A stretch of DNA of 56,923 nt from an uncultured Rhodocyclaceae bacterium (GCA_900549295.1 URNG01000003.1:1-56923); one strand, 5' to 3'; counted from the first letter of the stretch, positions 43,431 to 51,945 are shown. Notes: generated from the letters alone by a model not told the origin. Numbers and translations are program-made.

Positions 43431-43560
43431 GTCCATAGGTTTCCTATGGCCGGGTAGTGCGCAGTGATACAACACCCGCAAGGGGAAAACTGCGAGCGGT
43501 CTATGAGCCGTGTTGAAGTACCTGGCCGCCCCTCAACAGGGCGACATTTCAACGATCTCA
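43397..43560 (+). ncRNA. Candidate C4-like phage regulatory RNA / structured leader
   Basis: The order terminator hairpin, TTTTTTACGTCC, CCATAGG-TTT-CCTATGG hairpin (43433-43449), GGCCGGGTAGTGCG, then a longer stem with ACCCG, and finally an AGGAGG site before a small ORF resembles the leader of P1/P4-type C4 antisense RNAs that control small phage genes. The match is from memory of the layout, not from a model search. Confidence 0.35.
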
Positions 43561-43572
43561 TAGGAGGCCATC

Positions 43573-43824
43573 ATGGCTGCTCAACACTTGGCGCACCGCG
43601 CCCGCCGTACCCTCACCCCCTTTGCCGTCAAGCTCTACGCTCGCGGCCAATCTGCCCGCTACGTCATGCTGGCGCTCGACACGGCCGATGCGCTGGGCCG
43701 CGCCCTGGAACGCCCCGGACTGGAGCCGCCCATGGCCGTCAGCGTGCGCCCCGTCGGCAGCAGCGCCGACGCCCGCCGCGTGGCGCAACTCAAGGTCAGC
43801 CTCGGCGACCTGGTGGGAGGGTGA
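43573..43824 (+). CDS. Small hypothetical phage protein 1
   Basis: An 83-residue basic N-terminal, otherwise mixed protein (MAAQHLAHRARRTLTPFAVK...). It has the best ribosome-binding site in the region, ATAGGAGGCCATC before ATG. No known domain is recognised. It is the first of three tightly spaced plus-strand ORFs behind the structured leader, so it is probably regulated by it. Confidence 0.65.
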   Translation: MAAQHLAHRARRTLTPFAVKLYARGQSARYVMLALDTADALGRALERPGLEPPMAVSVRPVGSSADARRVAQLKVSLGDLVGG

Positions 43825-43827
43825 GCC

Positions 43828-44052
43828 ATGAAAAACCAACAACCGAACGTGGAAGCCGTCCTCTTCTTCCTCTCCATGCTGGACATGGATGCCGAGAGTC
43901 TGAGGGGCTTCGCCAACCGCCTGCGGCGCATGGAGGTCTGGCCCGAAGGGGTGACGCCGGTGCATCTGGCGGAAACACTGAGCAGCCTGATGGACGGGCA
44001 CGTGGATTACATCACCGGTGCCCACCTGGCAGTGCGCGGGGAGGAGTTCTGA
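43828..44052 (+). CDS. Small hypothetical phage protein 2
   Basis: A 74-residue protein, acidic and helical (VEAVLFFLSMLDMDAESLRG; HLAETLSSLMDGHVDYITG). It starts 4 nt after the first small ORF, with GGAGGGTGAGCC upstream. No family recognised; the helical, acidic character would suit a protein-binding role, which is inference. Confidence 0.65.
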   Translation: MKNQQPNVEAVLFFLSMLDMDAESLRGFANRLRRMEVWPEGVTPVHLAETLSSLMDGHVDYITGAHLAVRGEEF

Positions 44053-44053
44053 C

Positions 44054-44266
44054 ATGGCCAAGAACACCGCCCTTTCGCCCGAGCCGCTTTCCGATGTTTA
44101 TCACACGGCAAGCTCCGTCCTTTGCCGGATCGAGGCGATATCCGAACTCCTGCTCAAGAGCAGCGATCCGCTCGACATTTCCGGCACCACACTCGCCAGC
44201 CTGATTTCTCCACTGGTGGATGATATGTGCGTCGTCACCGCCGCCCTGGCCGGAAAGGAGATTTGA
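44054..44266 (+). CDS. Small hypothetical phage protein 3
   Basis: A 70-residue protein (MAKNTALSPEPLSDVYHTAS...) with a predicted helical core SSVLCRIEAISELLLKSSDP. It starts 2 nt after the previous ORF, with GAGGAG upstream inside that gene. Unknown function. It ends before a hairpin shared with the converging portal gene. Confidence 0.65.
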   Translation: MAKNTALSPEPLSDVYHTASSVLCRIEAISELLLKSSDPLDISGTTLASLISPLVDDMCVVTAALAGKEI

Positions 44267-44286
44267 CAGCAATCATCGCAATAACC

Positions 44287-44321
44287 GCGCCAGCCGTGGC
44301 GATTATCACCATGGCTGGCGC
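44287..44321. terminator. Bidirectional terminator between small ORFs and portal gene
   Basis: GCGCCAGCC (44287-44295) and GGCTGGCGC (44313-44321) form a 9-bp stem between the convergent small-ORF cassette and gene Q, adjoining the Q stop codon. Confidence 0.6.
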
Positions 44322-45332
44322 TTAAATCAGTGGTTTTCCCTCCTCAGCCATGCCCAGGCTGTAGGGTTTGAAGCGAACCACCTCTTCCCCGATCCATTCG
44401 TTCAATTCGGCCAGCCGCGCCTGCAGAGGCTGGATTTCGTTGGTCAGAAAAACCAGCGCCGCCTTCTCGGCGTCGCCGAATCCGCCGGTGTTGTTCGGGA
44501 TGATGCCCATCAGCTGCGGCGGCACGCGGTGGGCGGCGAGCTGGTCGTCTCGGGTGACGCCCTTGATGTTCATGAACTCATCCTTGGCCGCCACCTCGCT
44601 CACCGGAATCAACTGGATGCCATCTTTCTTGCCGTTCGGGGCGTAAACGAACAGGTTGCGGAAATTGCCCGGCCCCTTGCTCGATTTCAGCGCCTTGCGC
44701 AGGTTGTCGACGTCTTCCTCATTTTGCGCGGCGTCGGTCATGTACAGGATGAAACCGGCATGGCTGCCGTTCTCGTAGTAACGCCGCCGGAACAGCGTGG
44801 CCGATTCGTTCAGGAAGGCGGAGTTCAGCGCGGGCAGGTACTGCGGCAGGCCATACACTTCCTGATGCAGATCCGGCTCCATCAGGTGGAAGATGCTGCT
44901 GCGCCTGAATTCATGCTCGACGCCGTAGTGCGGAACGAACCAATACCCCTCCAGATCAAGCCCGCGCCGGACGTATTTCGCCAGCGGCGGGGCCAGCGTC
45001 AGCGCGCCGCCAAGGCGGTTGTCCTGGCGCTCCAGATAGCCGTTGCCGAAGATCATGAATTCCCACGCCCAGCGCTCGAAGGCAGCGCGGGACAGCAGCC
45101 GGTGCGGGACGAAGGTAGCGGTCAGGATGTTGCGTTTGACCAGAATCGCCGAAGCGTGGTGCACCGCGGCCCTGGCCGAGCGCGCCAGCCCGTCCCAACT
45201 CAAGGGCGGTTCGTACCACTTGCCCATGCGCACGCATTCCAGATAATCGAGCAGGCCTCGGCCAGACAGCACCGGCTCCGGGGTGCCAAACGAAAAGGCC
45301 ATCAGGCCGCCGGGGGCGTTTTTTTCTTCCAT
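44322..45332 (-). CDS. Q: P2-like portal protein (gpQ)
   Basis: A 336-residue PBSX/P2-type portal, forming the dodecameric DNA channel at one capsid vertex. Features include KYVRRGLDLEGYWFVPHYGV, SIFHLMEPDLHQEVYGLPQY, LFRRRYYENGSHAGFILYMTD and RVPPQLMGIIPNNTGGFGD near residue 275. Its first codon overlaps the end of P, the normal Q-P arrangement. Confidence 0.95.
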   Translation of the reverse strand: MEEKNAPGGLMAFSFGTPEPVLSGRGLLDYLECVRMGKWYEPPLSWDGLARSARAAVHHASAILVKRNILTATFVPHRLLSRAAFERWAWEFMIFGNGYLERQDNRLGGALTLAPPLAKYVRRGLDLEGYWFVPHYGVEHEFRRSSIFHLMEPDLHQEVYGLPQYLPALNSAFLNESATLFRRRYYENGSHAGFILYMTDAAQNEEDVDNLRKALKSSKGPGNFRNLFVYAPNGKKDGIQLIPVSEVAAKDEFMNIKGVTRDDQLAAHRVPPQLMGIIPNNTGGFGDAEKAALVFLTNEIQPLQARLAELNEWIGEEVVRFKPYSLGMAEEGKPLI

Positions 45333-47110
45333 CAGGAAATCTCCATAAAACCGCGATTGGTTGAGGTCGAGCCTTCCAGCGGCTCGTTGTACAGCGCATG
45401 CATCACCGCCCAGGCCAGATCGGCGTGGCTGATTTCTTCCGAGCGGTTGGCCTTGAAGGTGACGCGGCTCCCCGATTCGGTGGTGGTTTTCCGGATCGCC
45501 ATGAACGACTGCGCCAGATCGATCCAGCCGGCATCGAATTCCAGCCGCCCCTTGTTGAACACGTCGAGCGCCTTGAGCACCATCGCCACCTTGACGTCGA
45601 CCGAGTAATTAATGGCCCGCACGGCGGGGAAGAACTGCTTGACCAGTTGATAAACACCCTGCCCCATGCCGGTCGTGTCGATGCCGATGTAGGTGACCCG
45701 GTAGCTCTGCGTGATCTCCTGAATCCGGTCGGCCTGCGCCTGAAAATCCATCCCCTTGAATTGATGTTTTTCCAGCACGCGGAACTTGCCGCCCGGCACG
45801 GCGGGCGGAGCCAGCACGGCAATCGCCGCAGAGTCGCCGGTGTGCGAGGGGTCATAACCCACCCACACTTCCCGCTCACCGAAGGGGCGCAGGTACAGCG
45901 GACGGAAGTCATCCCAGATTTCCCAACTATCGACCATCGCCCGCATCAAGAGGCCCAGGGGGAAGATGCTGGCCGTGTCATCGATGAACTGGCACATCAG
46001 TAGGTTGGCGTATTCCTCCGGCCCATACTCCAGGCGCAGCTGGTCGAGGTCGAACAGGTTGCAGCCGCCACGCACGGCATCCTCGACCGTGACGATCTGC
46101 CGCCACTGACCATCCGCGCAGCGCATGCCCGGTGCCAGCGCGGCATGGGACAGGTCGATCTGCACCCGCTGATCCTTGGGGCGGCCCTTGTTGTACAAGG
46201 CCCCCGACCAGAACGGGTGAGCATCGTGATTGAGGCTGCTCGGCGTGCTGAAATAGGTCTGCCGCCAGCGCTTGTGAATGGCCATGCCGCTGGCGACCTT
46301 GCGCAGTTCCTGAAACCGGCCAACCCAGAAATACTCGTCAAAGTACAGATTCCCGTGGTAACTCTGCGCCGTGCGAGCGTTTGTCCCGAGAAAGTACAGG
46401 GTCGCGCCATTGGGCAGGACGATGGGATCGCCGCGCAACTCCACGCCACAGGCATCCTTGGCAAACTGGATGATGTACTGCTTGAAAACATGGGCCTGGG
46501 CCTTGCTGGCGGACAGGAATATCTGATTGCGCCCAGTGGCCAGCGCGTCGACCAGCGCCTCGCGGGCAAAGTAGAAGGTCGCCCCGATCTGCCGCGACTT
46601 GAGGATGTTGCGGATGCGCTCCACCTGCCCGGCCCGGAACCACCCCGCCTGATAGCCGAACAGGCTGTCTTTGAAGGCTTCGACCAGCTTTTCCTGCTCT
46701 TCCTCGGTGAACAGGTTTTTCTCCGGCGTTTTCTTCGGCCCCTTGTTCCGGTTCGCCACCTTGGGATTCAGGTCCGCCTCGTTGCCGCCGCCGAGGTATT
46801 TTTTCACTCGGGCGGCGCGCTCCACCTGCCGCCCGAGCAGGTCGATTTCCTTGAAGTCCCGGGCTTCTTTCTCAGCCTTCATCACCAACTGGATCAACCG
46901 GGTTTCCAGCGCCGCATCAACCCGGTCCTGCGGCGTGGCATCGTCCCAGGCGTCCCGCTGCTTCCATGAGTGGATCGTCGCCGGCTTGATGTTCAGCAAC
47001 TCGGCGATGCGCGCCACGCGCCAGCCCATCCAGTACAGGACGCGGGCCTTGCGGCGAGGATCTTGATCCCCGCCCGCAGGCAGATCGAGGGTGCTTACAA
47101 GCTCAGTCAT
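45332..47110 (-). CDS. P: P2-like terminase, large (ATPase) subunit (gpP)
   Basis: A 592-residue packaging motor. The N-terminal part has a helix-turn-helix-like block (RIAELLNIKPATIHSWKQRD). The ATPase region includes LKSRQIGATFYFAREALVDA with the Walker-A-like GxT and LYFDEYFWV as Walker B; the nuclease-like C-terminal half has VGYDPSHTGDSAAIAVL and TYIGIDTTGMG. I chose ATG at 47110; one at 47119 is also possible, and the longer open frame lacks domain support. Divergent from O. Confidence 0.95.
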   Translation of the reverse strand: MTELVSTLDLPAGGDQDPRRKARVLYWMGWRVARIAELLNIKPATIHSWKQRDAWDDATPQDRVDAALETRLIQLVMKAEKEARDFKEIDLLGRQVERAARVKKYLGGGNEADLNPKVANRNKGPKKTPEKNLFTEEEQEKLVEAFKDSLFGYQAGWFRAGQVERIRNILKSRQIGATFYFAREALVDALATGRNQIFLSASKAQAHVFKQYIIQFAKDACGVELRGDPIVLPNGATLYFLGTNARTAQSYHGNLYFDEYFWVGRFQELRKVASGMAIHKRWRQTYFSTPSSLNHDAHPFWSGALYNKGRPKDQRVQIDLSHAALAPGMRCADGQWRQIVTVEDAVRGGCNLFDLDQLRLEYGPEEYANLLMCQFIDDTASIFPLGLLMRAMVDSWEIWDDFRPLYLRPFGEREVWVGYDPSHTGDSAAIAVLAPPAVPGGKFRVLEKHQFKGMDFQAQADRIQEITQSYRVTYIGIDTTGMGQGVYQLVKQFFPAVRAINYSVDVKVAMVLKALDVFNKGRLEFDAGWIDLAQSFMAIRKTTTESGSRVTFKANRSEEISHADLAWAVMHALYNEPLEGSTSTNRGFMEIS

Positions 47111-47154
47111 GGCCGGCATGGTGCAGCCCACGCGCGCGCGTCGTGGCGCTCGCG

Positions 47155-47179
47155 TGTTGTAGCCATGCGCGCAACAACA
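47155..47179. promoter_or_regulatory. Ogr-like late-promoter dyad between P and O
   Basis: TGTTGT (47155-47160), 13-nt spacer, ACAACA (47174-47179), centred between divergent P and O. The same dyad with equal spacing recurs upstream of V. In P2 the late activator Ogr binds a TGT/ACA dyad at these promoters. Confidence 0.6.
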
Positions 47180-47270
47180 GCGCTGCATTGCTGGCCCGGC
47201 GCGGCTGGCTGACCATCGCTGCACCCACACCACCCCACACCTCACCCACTCCACTCAGCGAGGATCAATC

Positions 47271-48086
47271 ATGGCTGGCAAGAGCAAATTTTTCCGCGTC
47301 GCCCGCGAGGGCGACACTACCGATGGCCGCAAGATCGAAAAAACCTGGATTCAGCAGATCGTCAAAAATTTCAACCGGGAAAAATACGGCGCGCGCGTCT
47401 GGCTGGAACACATGCGCAGCCTGCTGCCGGATAGCCCTTTTCGGGCCTACGGCGACGTGCTGGACGTCAAAGCCGAGGAAGTCCAGTTCGACGACGGCAA
47501 GAAGCTCTGCCTGTTTGCTCAAGTCGAGCCGACCGACGATCTGGTGAACATGAACAAGGCCAAGCAGAAGATTTACACCTCCTGCGAGATTTCCCCGAAT
47601 TTTGCCAACTCCGGCGAAGCCTACCTTATGGGCCTCGCCGTTACCGATAGTCCGGCCTCTCTCGGCACTGAAATGCTGGCCTTCGCTGCCGGCGCTGCTG
47701 CGAACCCGCTGGCCAGCCGCAAGCAGTCTCCGGAAAACCTGTTCACCGAGGCCATCGAAGTGACCCTCGAATTCGAGGAAGAACCGGCCCCGGCTGGCGA
47801 CAACCTGTTTTCCAAGGTCAAGAACCTGCTCGGCATGAAGGACAAGTCCGATGAAACCCGCTTTGCCGATCAGGCTGCGGCCATCGAGGTGCTTGCTCAA
47901 TCGCAAAAGGAGGTGCTCGACCGTGCTGCCGCCGCTGACCGCGCCGCCGTTCAGGCCGCAGAAAGCCTCACGGCCATGAAAAAAGACTTCGCCGATCTGC
48001 AAGCCAGTCTCACGCGCCAGCCGGCCTTGACCACCGCGCGCCCGACGGCCACCGGCAGCAAAGCTGCCGTGGAAACCGACTGCTGA
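47271..48086 (+). CDS. O: P2-like capsid scaffolding protein / protease (gpO)
   Basis: A 271-residue scaffold with an N-terminal serine protease and a C-terminal scaffolding coil. The catalytic triad is plausibly Asp about 19 (TTDGRKI), His about 47 (WLEHMRS) and Ser about 104 (IYTSCEISPNF). The C-terminal part is alanine/glutamate rich and helical. It is the first plus-strand late gene. Confidence 0.93.
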   Translation: MAGKSKFFRVAREGDTTDGRKIEKTWIQQIVKNFNREKYGARVWLEHMRSLLPDSPFRAYGDVLDVKAEEVQFDDGKKLCLFAQVEPTDDLVNMNKAKQKIYTSCEISPNFANSGEAYLMGLAVTDSPASLGTEMLAFAAGAAANPLASRKQSPENLFTEAIEVTLEFEEEPAPAGDNLFSKVKNLLGMKDKSDETRFADQAAAIEVLAQSQKEVLDRAAAADRAAVQAAESLTAMKKDFADLQASLTRQPALTTARPTATGSKAAVETDC

Positions 48087-48122
48087 CCCGCCCCCTCATG
48101 CCCCTGACCCCGGAGAAACACC

Positions 48123-49166
48123 ATGCGTAACGAAACCCGCGTCCTCTACAACGCCTATCTGAAAAAACAGGCCGAACTCAACGGCATTGACGATGCAACT
48201 CAGCAATTCACTGTCGTCCCGTCTGTCGAGCAGACCATCGAAACCCGCGTTCAGGAAAGCAGCGATTTCCTGATGAACGTGAACAGCTACGGGGTGCGCG
48301 ACCTCAAGGGCGAAAAGATCGGCCTGTCCGTCAGCAGCACCATCGCCAGCCGCACCGACACCACCCAGGCCGACCGCACGCCATTCGATCCCACGGCGCT
48401 CGACGGCCTGGACTACGAGTGCAAGAAAACCGACTTCGACACTGCCCTGCGCTACACCAAGATCGATCAATGGTCGAAATTTCCCGGCTTCCAGACCATG
48501 ATTCGGGACGCCATCATCCAGCAACAGGGCCGCGACCGGCTGATGATCGGCTTCAACGGCCAGAGCGCCGCCGCCACGACCAACCGGAGCACCAACCCCC
48601 TGCTGCAGGACGTCAACATCGGCTGGCTGAAGAAGCTGCAGACCAATGCCGCCGCCCGCTACATCACCGGCGGCGGCCAAGCCGGGAAAATCCGCGTCGG
48701 CCCCGGCGGCGACTACGCCAGCCTGGACGAACTGGTCTACGACATGCGCTCCAGCCTGCTGCAAGCTTGGTACGCCCGCGACAACAGCTTCATCGCCTGC
48801 TGCTCTTCGGATCTGCTCGACGAGAAGTATTTCCCCATCATCGCCGCGCACGCCACGACCCCGACCGAAAACGAAGCGCTCAACCGTATGTTGAGCGCCA
48901 AGAAGCTGGGCGGCTTGGCCCCCGCCGAGGTGCCATTTTGTCCGCCGCGCACCATTCTCATCACCCGGCTCGGCAAGCAGGGTAGTTCCAACCTGTCGAT
49001 TTACTGGCAGGAGCAGAGCCGCCGCCGCACCATCGTCGACAACGCCAAGCGCGACCAGATCGAAAACTACGAATCGGTCAATGAAGCCTACGAGATCGAG
49101 GACTACGGCGCGGCCTGCTGTGCCACCAACATCGTCTATCCGGACGGTGCCGGCGGATGGGCCTGA
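48123..49166 (+). CDS. N: P2-like major capsid protein (gpN)
   Basis: A 347-residue HK97-fold capsid subunit; in P2 the first about 31 residues are cleaved by gpO. The N-terminus MRNETRVLYNAYLKKQAELN, the block ESSDFLMNVNSYGVRDLKGE and the C-terminal EQSRRRTIVDNAKRDQIENY are family features. GGAGAAACACC precedes the ATG. It overlaps the start of M. Confidence 0.96.
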   Translation: MRNETRVLYNAYLKKQAELNGIDDATQQFTVVPSVEQTIETRVQESSDFLMNVNSYGVRDLKGEKIGLSVSSTIASRTDTTQADRTPFDPTALDGLDYECKKTDFDTALRYTKIDQWSKFPGFQTMIRDAIIQQQGRDRLMIGFNGQSAAATTNRSTNPLLQDVNIGWLKKLQTNAAARYITGGGQAGKIRVGPGGDYASLDELVYDMRSSLLQAWYARDNSFIACCSSDLLDEKYFPIIAAHATTPTENEALNRMLSAKKLGGLAPAEVPFCPPRTILITRLGKQGSSNLSIYWQEQSRRRTIVDNAKRDQIENYESVNEAYEIEDYGAACCATNIVYPDGAGGWA

Positions 49167-49849
49167 TTATGCGTAACAGCATCTGCAAGCAGCATTTCCA
49201 GCGGGTGGCCGCTGCCGAGGCCTCCGCCAAGGCAGCGGGCGACGGCCAGCCCGGCATGACCGGCAACGCCTACGAACTCATGCTGGCGCAACTCGACGCC
49301 GACCGCCGTCGGCTCAAGGCGATCCAGTCCGTCGAGCGCAAGATCGAAGTCAAGCGCGAGATCCTGCCGACCTACGACGATTACATCGCGGGCGTACTCG
49401 ACGCCGGCCGTGGCGTGCAAGACGATGTGCTGATGACGGTGCTGGTCTGGCGCATCGACGTCGGCGACCTGCGCGGGGCCATTGCCATCGCCCGCCACGC
49501 CCTCGAACACAAGCTGACCTTGCCCGACCAGTACAAGCGCACTCTTGGCTGCCTTCTGGTCGAGGAATTCGCTGACGGCGCGCTGCGCGCCATCAAGGTA
49601 GGCGAAGCCGTCGATACCGGCGCACTGGGCGTCGTCGCCGACCTGACCGCCGACGAGGACATGCCGGACGAGGTGCGCGCCAAGCTCTACAAGGCCATCG
49701 GCTTGGCGCTGGAAGCTGCCGACCCGGCGCAGGCGCAGGAATACCTGACGCAGGCGCTGGCCAAGCACGAAGGCGTCGGCGTCAAGAAGGATCTGGAGCG
49801 CATCGCGCGCACCCTCAAGAACTCCGCCGGCAGCGAAAGCTCCGGCTGA
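49157..49849 (+). CDS. M: P2-like terminase, small (endonuclease) subunit (gpM)
   Basis: A 230-residue protein that cuts cos in concert with P. Features are LMLAQLDADRRRLKAIQSVE, LPTYDDYIAGVLDAGRGVQD and VLVWRIDVGDLRGAIAIARH. The ATG at 49157 overlaps N; a second ATG at 49169 is possible. The tail DPAQAQEYLTQALAKHE has a small helical repeat. Confidence 0.93.
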   Translation: MGLIMRNSICKQHFQRVAAAEASAKAAGDGQPGMTGNAYELMLAQLDADRRRLKAIQSVERKIEVKREILPTYDDYIAGVLDAGRGVQDDVLMTVLVWRIDVGDLRGAIAIARHALEHKLTLPDQYKRTLGCLLVEEFADGALRAIKVGEAVDTGALGVVADLTADEDMPDEVRAKLYKAIGLALEAADPAQAQEYLTQALAKHEGVGVKKDLERIARTLKNSAGSESSG

Positions 49850-49943
49850 CACAGGGCGTACCCCGCAGCCGGGCGGCAGGGGGAGGCGGCAAGAGTTGGC
49901 TCTCCGGCCAAATCCCCCTCCACCGCCCACATGAAAGGACAGC

Positions 49944-50396
49944 ATGAGCTTCATCGCCGCAGCCCCACAGCCCACGGAAGCCGCGCTGCCGCACCATCCA
50001 TTCTGGCCGGAAATCGCCCCGGCAGACTGCCGCCACGTCATGGAACTGGACGGCACCATCACTGCGGCCCGGCTTGCACACGCGCTCACCGAAGCCATCA
50101 TTCACGCCAACCACGAACTGCGCGCCTGGCGCATCGCGCAGGAAGCCGCTGGCCACGCCGCCCTGGCAGACATTCCCGACGACGAACCCGGCCGCCTGCC
50201 CTATCTCTACAAGCGCGCGATCTACAGCAAGGCCAAGGCCGACCTGATGGAACGCATGCTCAACTTCGATGCCACCGCCGCCGGGCAGAAGAAAGCCGAA
50301 AGCCAGGAACCGGCCATCGACGACCACCGCCGCAACGCCCGCTGGGCTATTCGGGACATCCTCGGCATCGCCCGCAGCACCGTGGAGTTGATCTGA
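49944..50396 (+). CDS. L: P2-like head completion protein (gpL)
   Basis: A 150-residue connector that joins portal to tail. Family blocks are PFWPEIAPADCRHVMELDGT, HANHELRAWRI and LYKRAIYSKAKADLMERM. AAGGACAGC precedes the ATG. The stop overlaps the start of X by one base. Confidence 0.93.
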   Translation: MSFIAAAPQPTEAALPHHPFWPEIAPADCRHVMELDGTITAARLAHALTEAIIHANHELRAWRIAQEAAGHAALADIPDDEPGRLPYLYKRAIYSKAKADLMERMLNFDATAAGQKKAESQEPAIDDHRRNARWAIRDILGIARSTVELI

Positions 50397-50602
50397 TGAT
50401 CGTGCGCGCCATTCAAGGGGACACTGTCGACAGCCTGTGCTGGCGGCACTACCGGCAAACGGCTGGCATTACCGAAGCCGTGCTCGAACTCAATCCCGGC
50501 CTGGCCGCGCTCGGCCCCATCCTGCCCGAGGGCCACGCCGTCACCCTGCCCGACCAGGCTCCGACCCCTGCGCCGCGCGCGCTCATCCAGCTTTGGAACT
50601 GA
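50396..50602 (+). CDS. X: P2-like tail protein X (LysM-like)
   Basis: A 68-residue protein of the tail X family with a LysM-like fold (MIVRAIQGDTVDSLCWRHY; GITEAVLELNPGLAALGPIL). It caps or joins the tail. Start overlaps the L stop in a TGATG-like junction. Confidence 0.93.
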   Translation: MIVRAIQGDTVDSLCWRHYRQTAGITEAVLELNPGLAALGPILPEGHAVTLPDQAPTPAPRALIQLWN

Positions 50603-50604
50603 AA

Positions 50605-50847
50605 ATGCACGACCGCGCCCCATTCATGTCCTACCTTGCCGCCGCCGGCAGCATCATCACCAGCCTGACGCTGACCGATGTCGGCATTCTGGTGGGCATC
50701 ATCACGGCCATTGGCACCTACCTCTACCAGCGGCAGGCCACCCGCAACCGGGAGGCGCGCGAAGCCCGCCAGCACGAACTTGACGAACAGATCAAGCTGA
50801 TTCAACTCCAGCGCCTGAAAGGGGTGGCCTGTGCCGCCGAAGATTAA
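50605..50847 (+). CDS. Holin-like membrane protein
   Basis: An 80-residue protein with one clear central membrane segment (LTLTDVGILVGIITAIGTYLY, about residues 22-42) and a charged, helical C-terminus (NREAREARQHELDEQIKLI). Position between X and the endolysin marks it as a holin, probably pinholin type given the single main helix and the SAR-like endolysin next to it; this pairing is inference. Confidence 0.8.
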   Translation: MHDRAPFMSYLAAAGSIITSLTLTDVGILVGIITAIGTYLYQRQATRNREAREARQHELDEQIKLIQLQRLKGVACAAED

Positions 50848-51463
50848 GCCCGCGCTGATCGCTGCCGCCCTGCTCGCCATTTCAGCCGCCGGCATCCAGT
50901 CGGTACTGCGCGACGAAGGCATCGGCCCCACCAGCACCCAGGGCGACACCACCCTAGCCCACGCCTACCCGGACCCCGCCCACGGCTGGCAAGTGCCGAC
51001 CATCTGCGCCGGCCACACCCAGGGCGTGTTTCGCGGCCAAACCGTGCGCCTCGCACAATGCCAGGCCTGGCTGCTCGAAGATGCCAGCGAAGCCGGCCGC
51101 GCCATTCGGCGCTGCACGCCGGTGGCCATGACGCAAAGCCAGTACGACACGCTGATCAATCTCATCATCAACATCGGCGGCAGCGCCTACTGCAGCAGCC
51201 AGATCGCCCGCCACATCAAGGCCGGAAACTGCGCCGGCGCGGCCTACGAAATGCACGCCGCTCCGCAGATCGATCGCGCCACCGGCCGCCCGCGCATCTG
51301 GCAAGGCCGCAGCATCATTGACCGCGAAACCGGTGCCGTGCTGCTGGACAAGGGCGACAGCATCAAAAAATGGACCACCGCCGGCGGCACGCCGATGCCC
51401 GGCCTCATCCTGCGCCGGGAGCGCAACGCCGCCCAATTCAGACAGGACTGCGCCCTATGGTAA
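50831..51463 (+). CDS. Endolysin (glycoside hydrolase 24 lysozyme, SAR-like)
   Basis: A 210-residue muramidase starting at GTG 50831 inside the holin end. The N-terminal segment IKPALIAAALLAISAAGIQ is a weakly hydrophobic, alanine/glycine-rich signal-anchor as in SAR endolysins. Catalytic triad: Glu in LRDEGIGP (about residue 28), Asp in YPDPAHG and Thr in ICAGHTQG. Release from the membrane when the holin fires is the expected control. Confidence 0.9.
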   Translation: MPPKIKPALIAAALLAISAAGIQSVLRDEGIGPTSTQGDTTLAHAYPDPAHGWQVPTICAGHTQGVFRGQTVRLAQCQAWLLEDASEAGRAIRRCTPVAMTQSQYDTLINLIINIGGSAYCSSQIARHIKAGNCAGAAYEMHAAPQIDRATGRPRIWQGRSIIDRETGAVLLDKGDSIKKWTTAGGTPMPGLILRRERNAAQFRQDCALW

Positions 51464-51945
51464 GCCTCAAGAGCATCCTCGCCGCCTTTGCCATCGGCAG
51501 CATCATCGGCCTGGCCGGCGGCTGGTTCCTGCACGCTGACCGCGTCGCCGCTGGCCAGCTCAAAACCGCCCAGGCCAGCATCCAGAAAACCGCCGAAGGC
51601 AAGGCCGCAGGCGATGCCCTCGCCACGCGCCAGGCCGAAGCTGCGGCCACGCAAGCCACCAAAGACCGCATCATCACCAAAGAGGTTATCCGCTATGTCG
51701 AAGTCACCCCTGCCGCTGATCGCTGCACTCTCCCTGGCACTTGGCGCGTGCGCCACGACGCCGCCGCCACCGGCGACCTCCCCGAGCCCGCCAGCCTGGC
51801 TGACGGTGCAGCCGACCCCGTTGAAGACGCTGCCGCCCTTGAAACGCTTGCCGACAATTACGCCAGCTGCCGTGCCGCCATCGAGCAGGTAAAGGGTTGG
51901 AATGACTGGTGGGCCATCGCCCAGGGATTTTGCTTGCATGATTAA
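51457..51945 (+). CDS. Rz-like inner-membrane spanin
   Basis: A 162-residue i-spanin: one N-terminal membrane helix (ILAAFAIGSIIGLAGGWFL) and a periplasmic coiled coil (AQASIQKTAEGKAAGDALAT; EAAATQATKDRIITKEVIRY). With the nested Rz1 it fuses inner and outer membranes in the last step of lysis. Starts 7 nt before the endolysin stop. Confidence 0.88.
   Translation: MVSLKSILAAFAIGSIIGLAGGWFLHADRVAAGQLKTAQASIQKTAEGKAAGDALATRQAEAAATQATKDRIITKEVIRYVEVTPAADRCTLPGTWRVRHDAAATGDLPEPASLADGAADPVEDAAALETLADNYASCRAAIEQVKGWNDWWAIAQGFCLHD
51695..51892 (+). CDS. Rz1-like outer-membrane lipoprotein spanin (nested in Rz, other frame)
   Basis: A 65-residue lipoprotein wholly inside the Rz gene in the +1 frame. 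A signal peptide (LPLIAALSLA) ends in lipobox LGAC; the mature part is proline-rich (TTPPPPATSPSPPAW), exactly the o-spanin pattern. AGAGGTTATCCGCT precedes the ATG. Confidence 0.88.
   Translation: MSKSPLPLIAALSLALGACATTPPPPATSPSPPAWLTVQPTPLKTLPPLKRLPTITPAAVPPSSR

Noticed and set aside
43179..43481. Minus-strand frames of 64-100 codons across the G-tract and stem-loop
   Set aside because: No ribosome-binding site, low-complexity proline/serine runs caused by the G tract; better explained as a structured non-coding leader.
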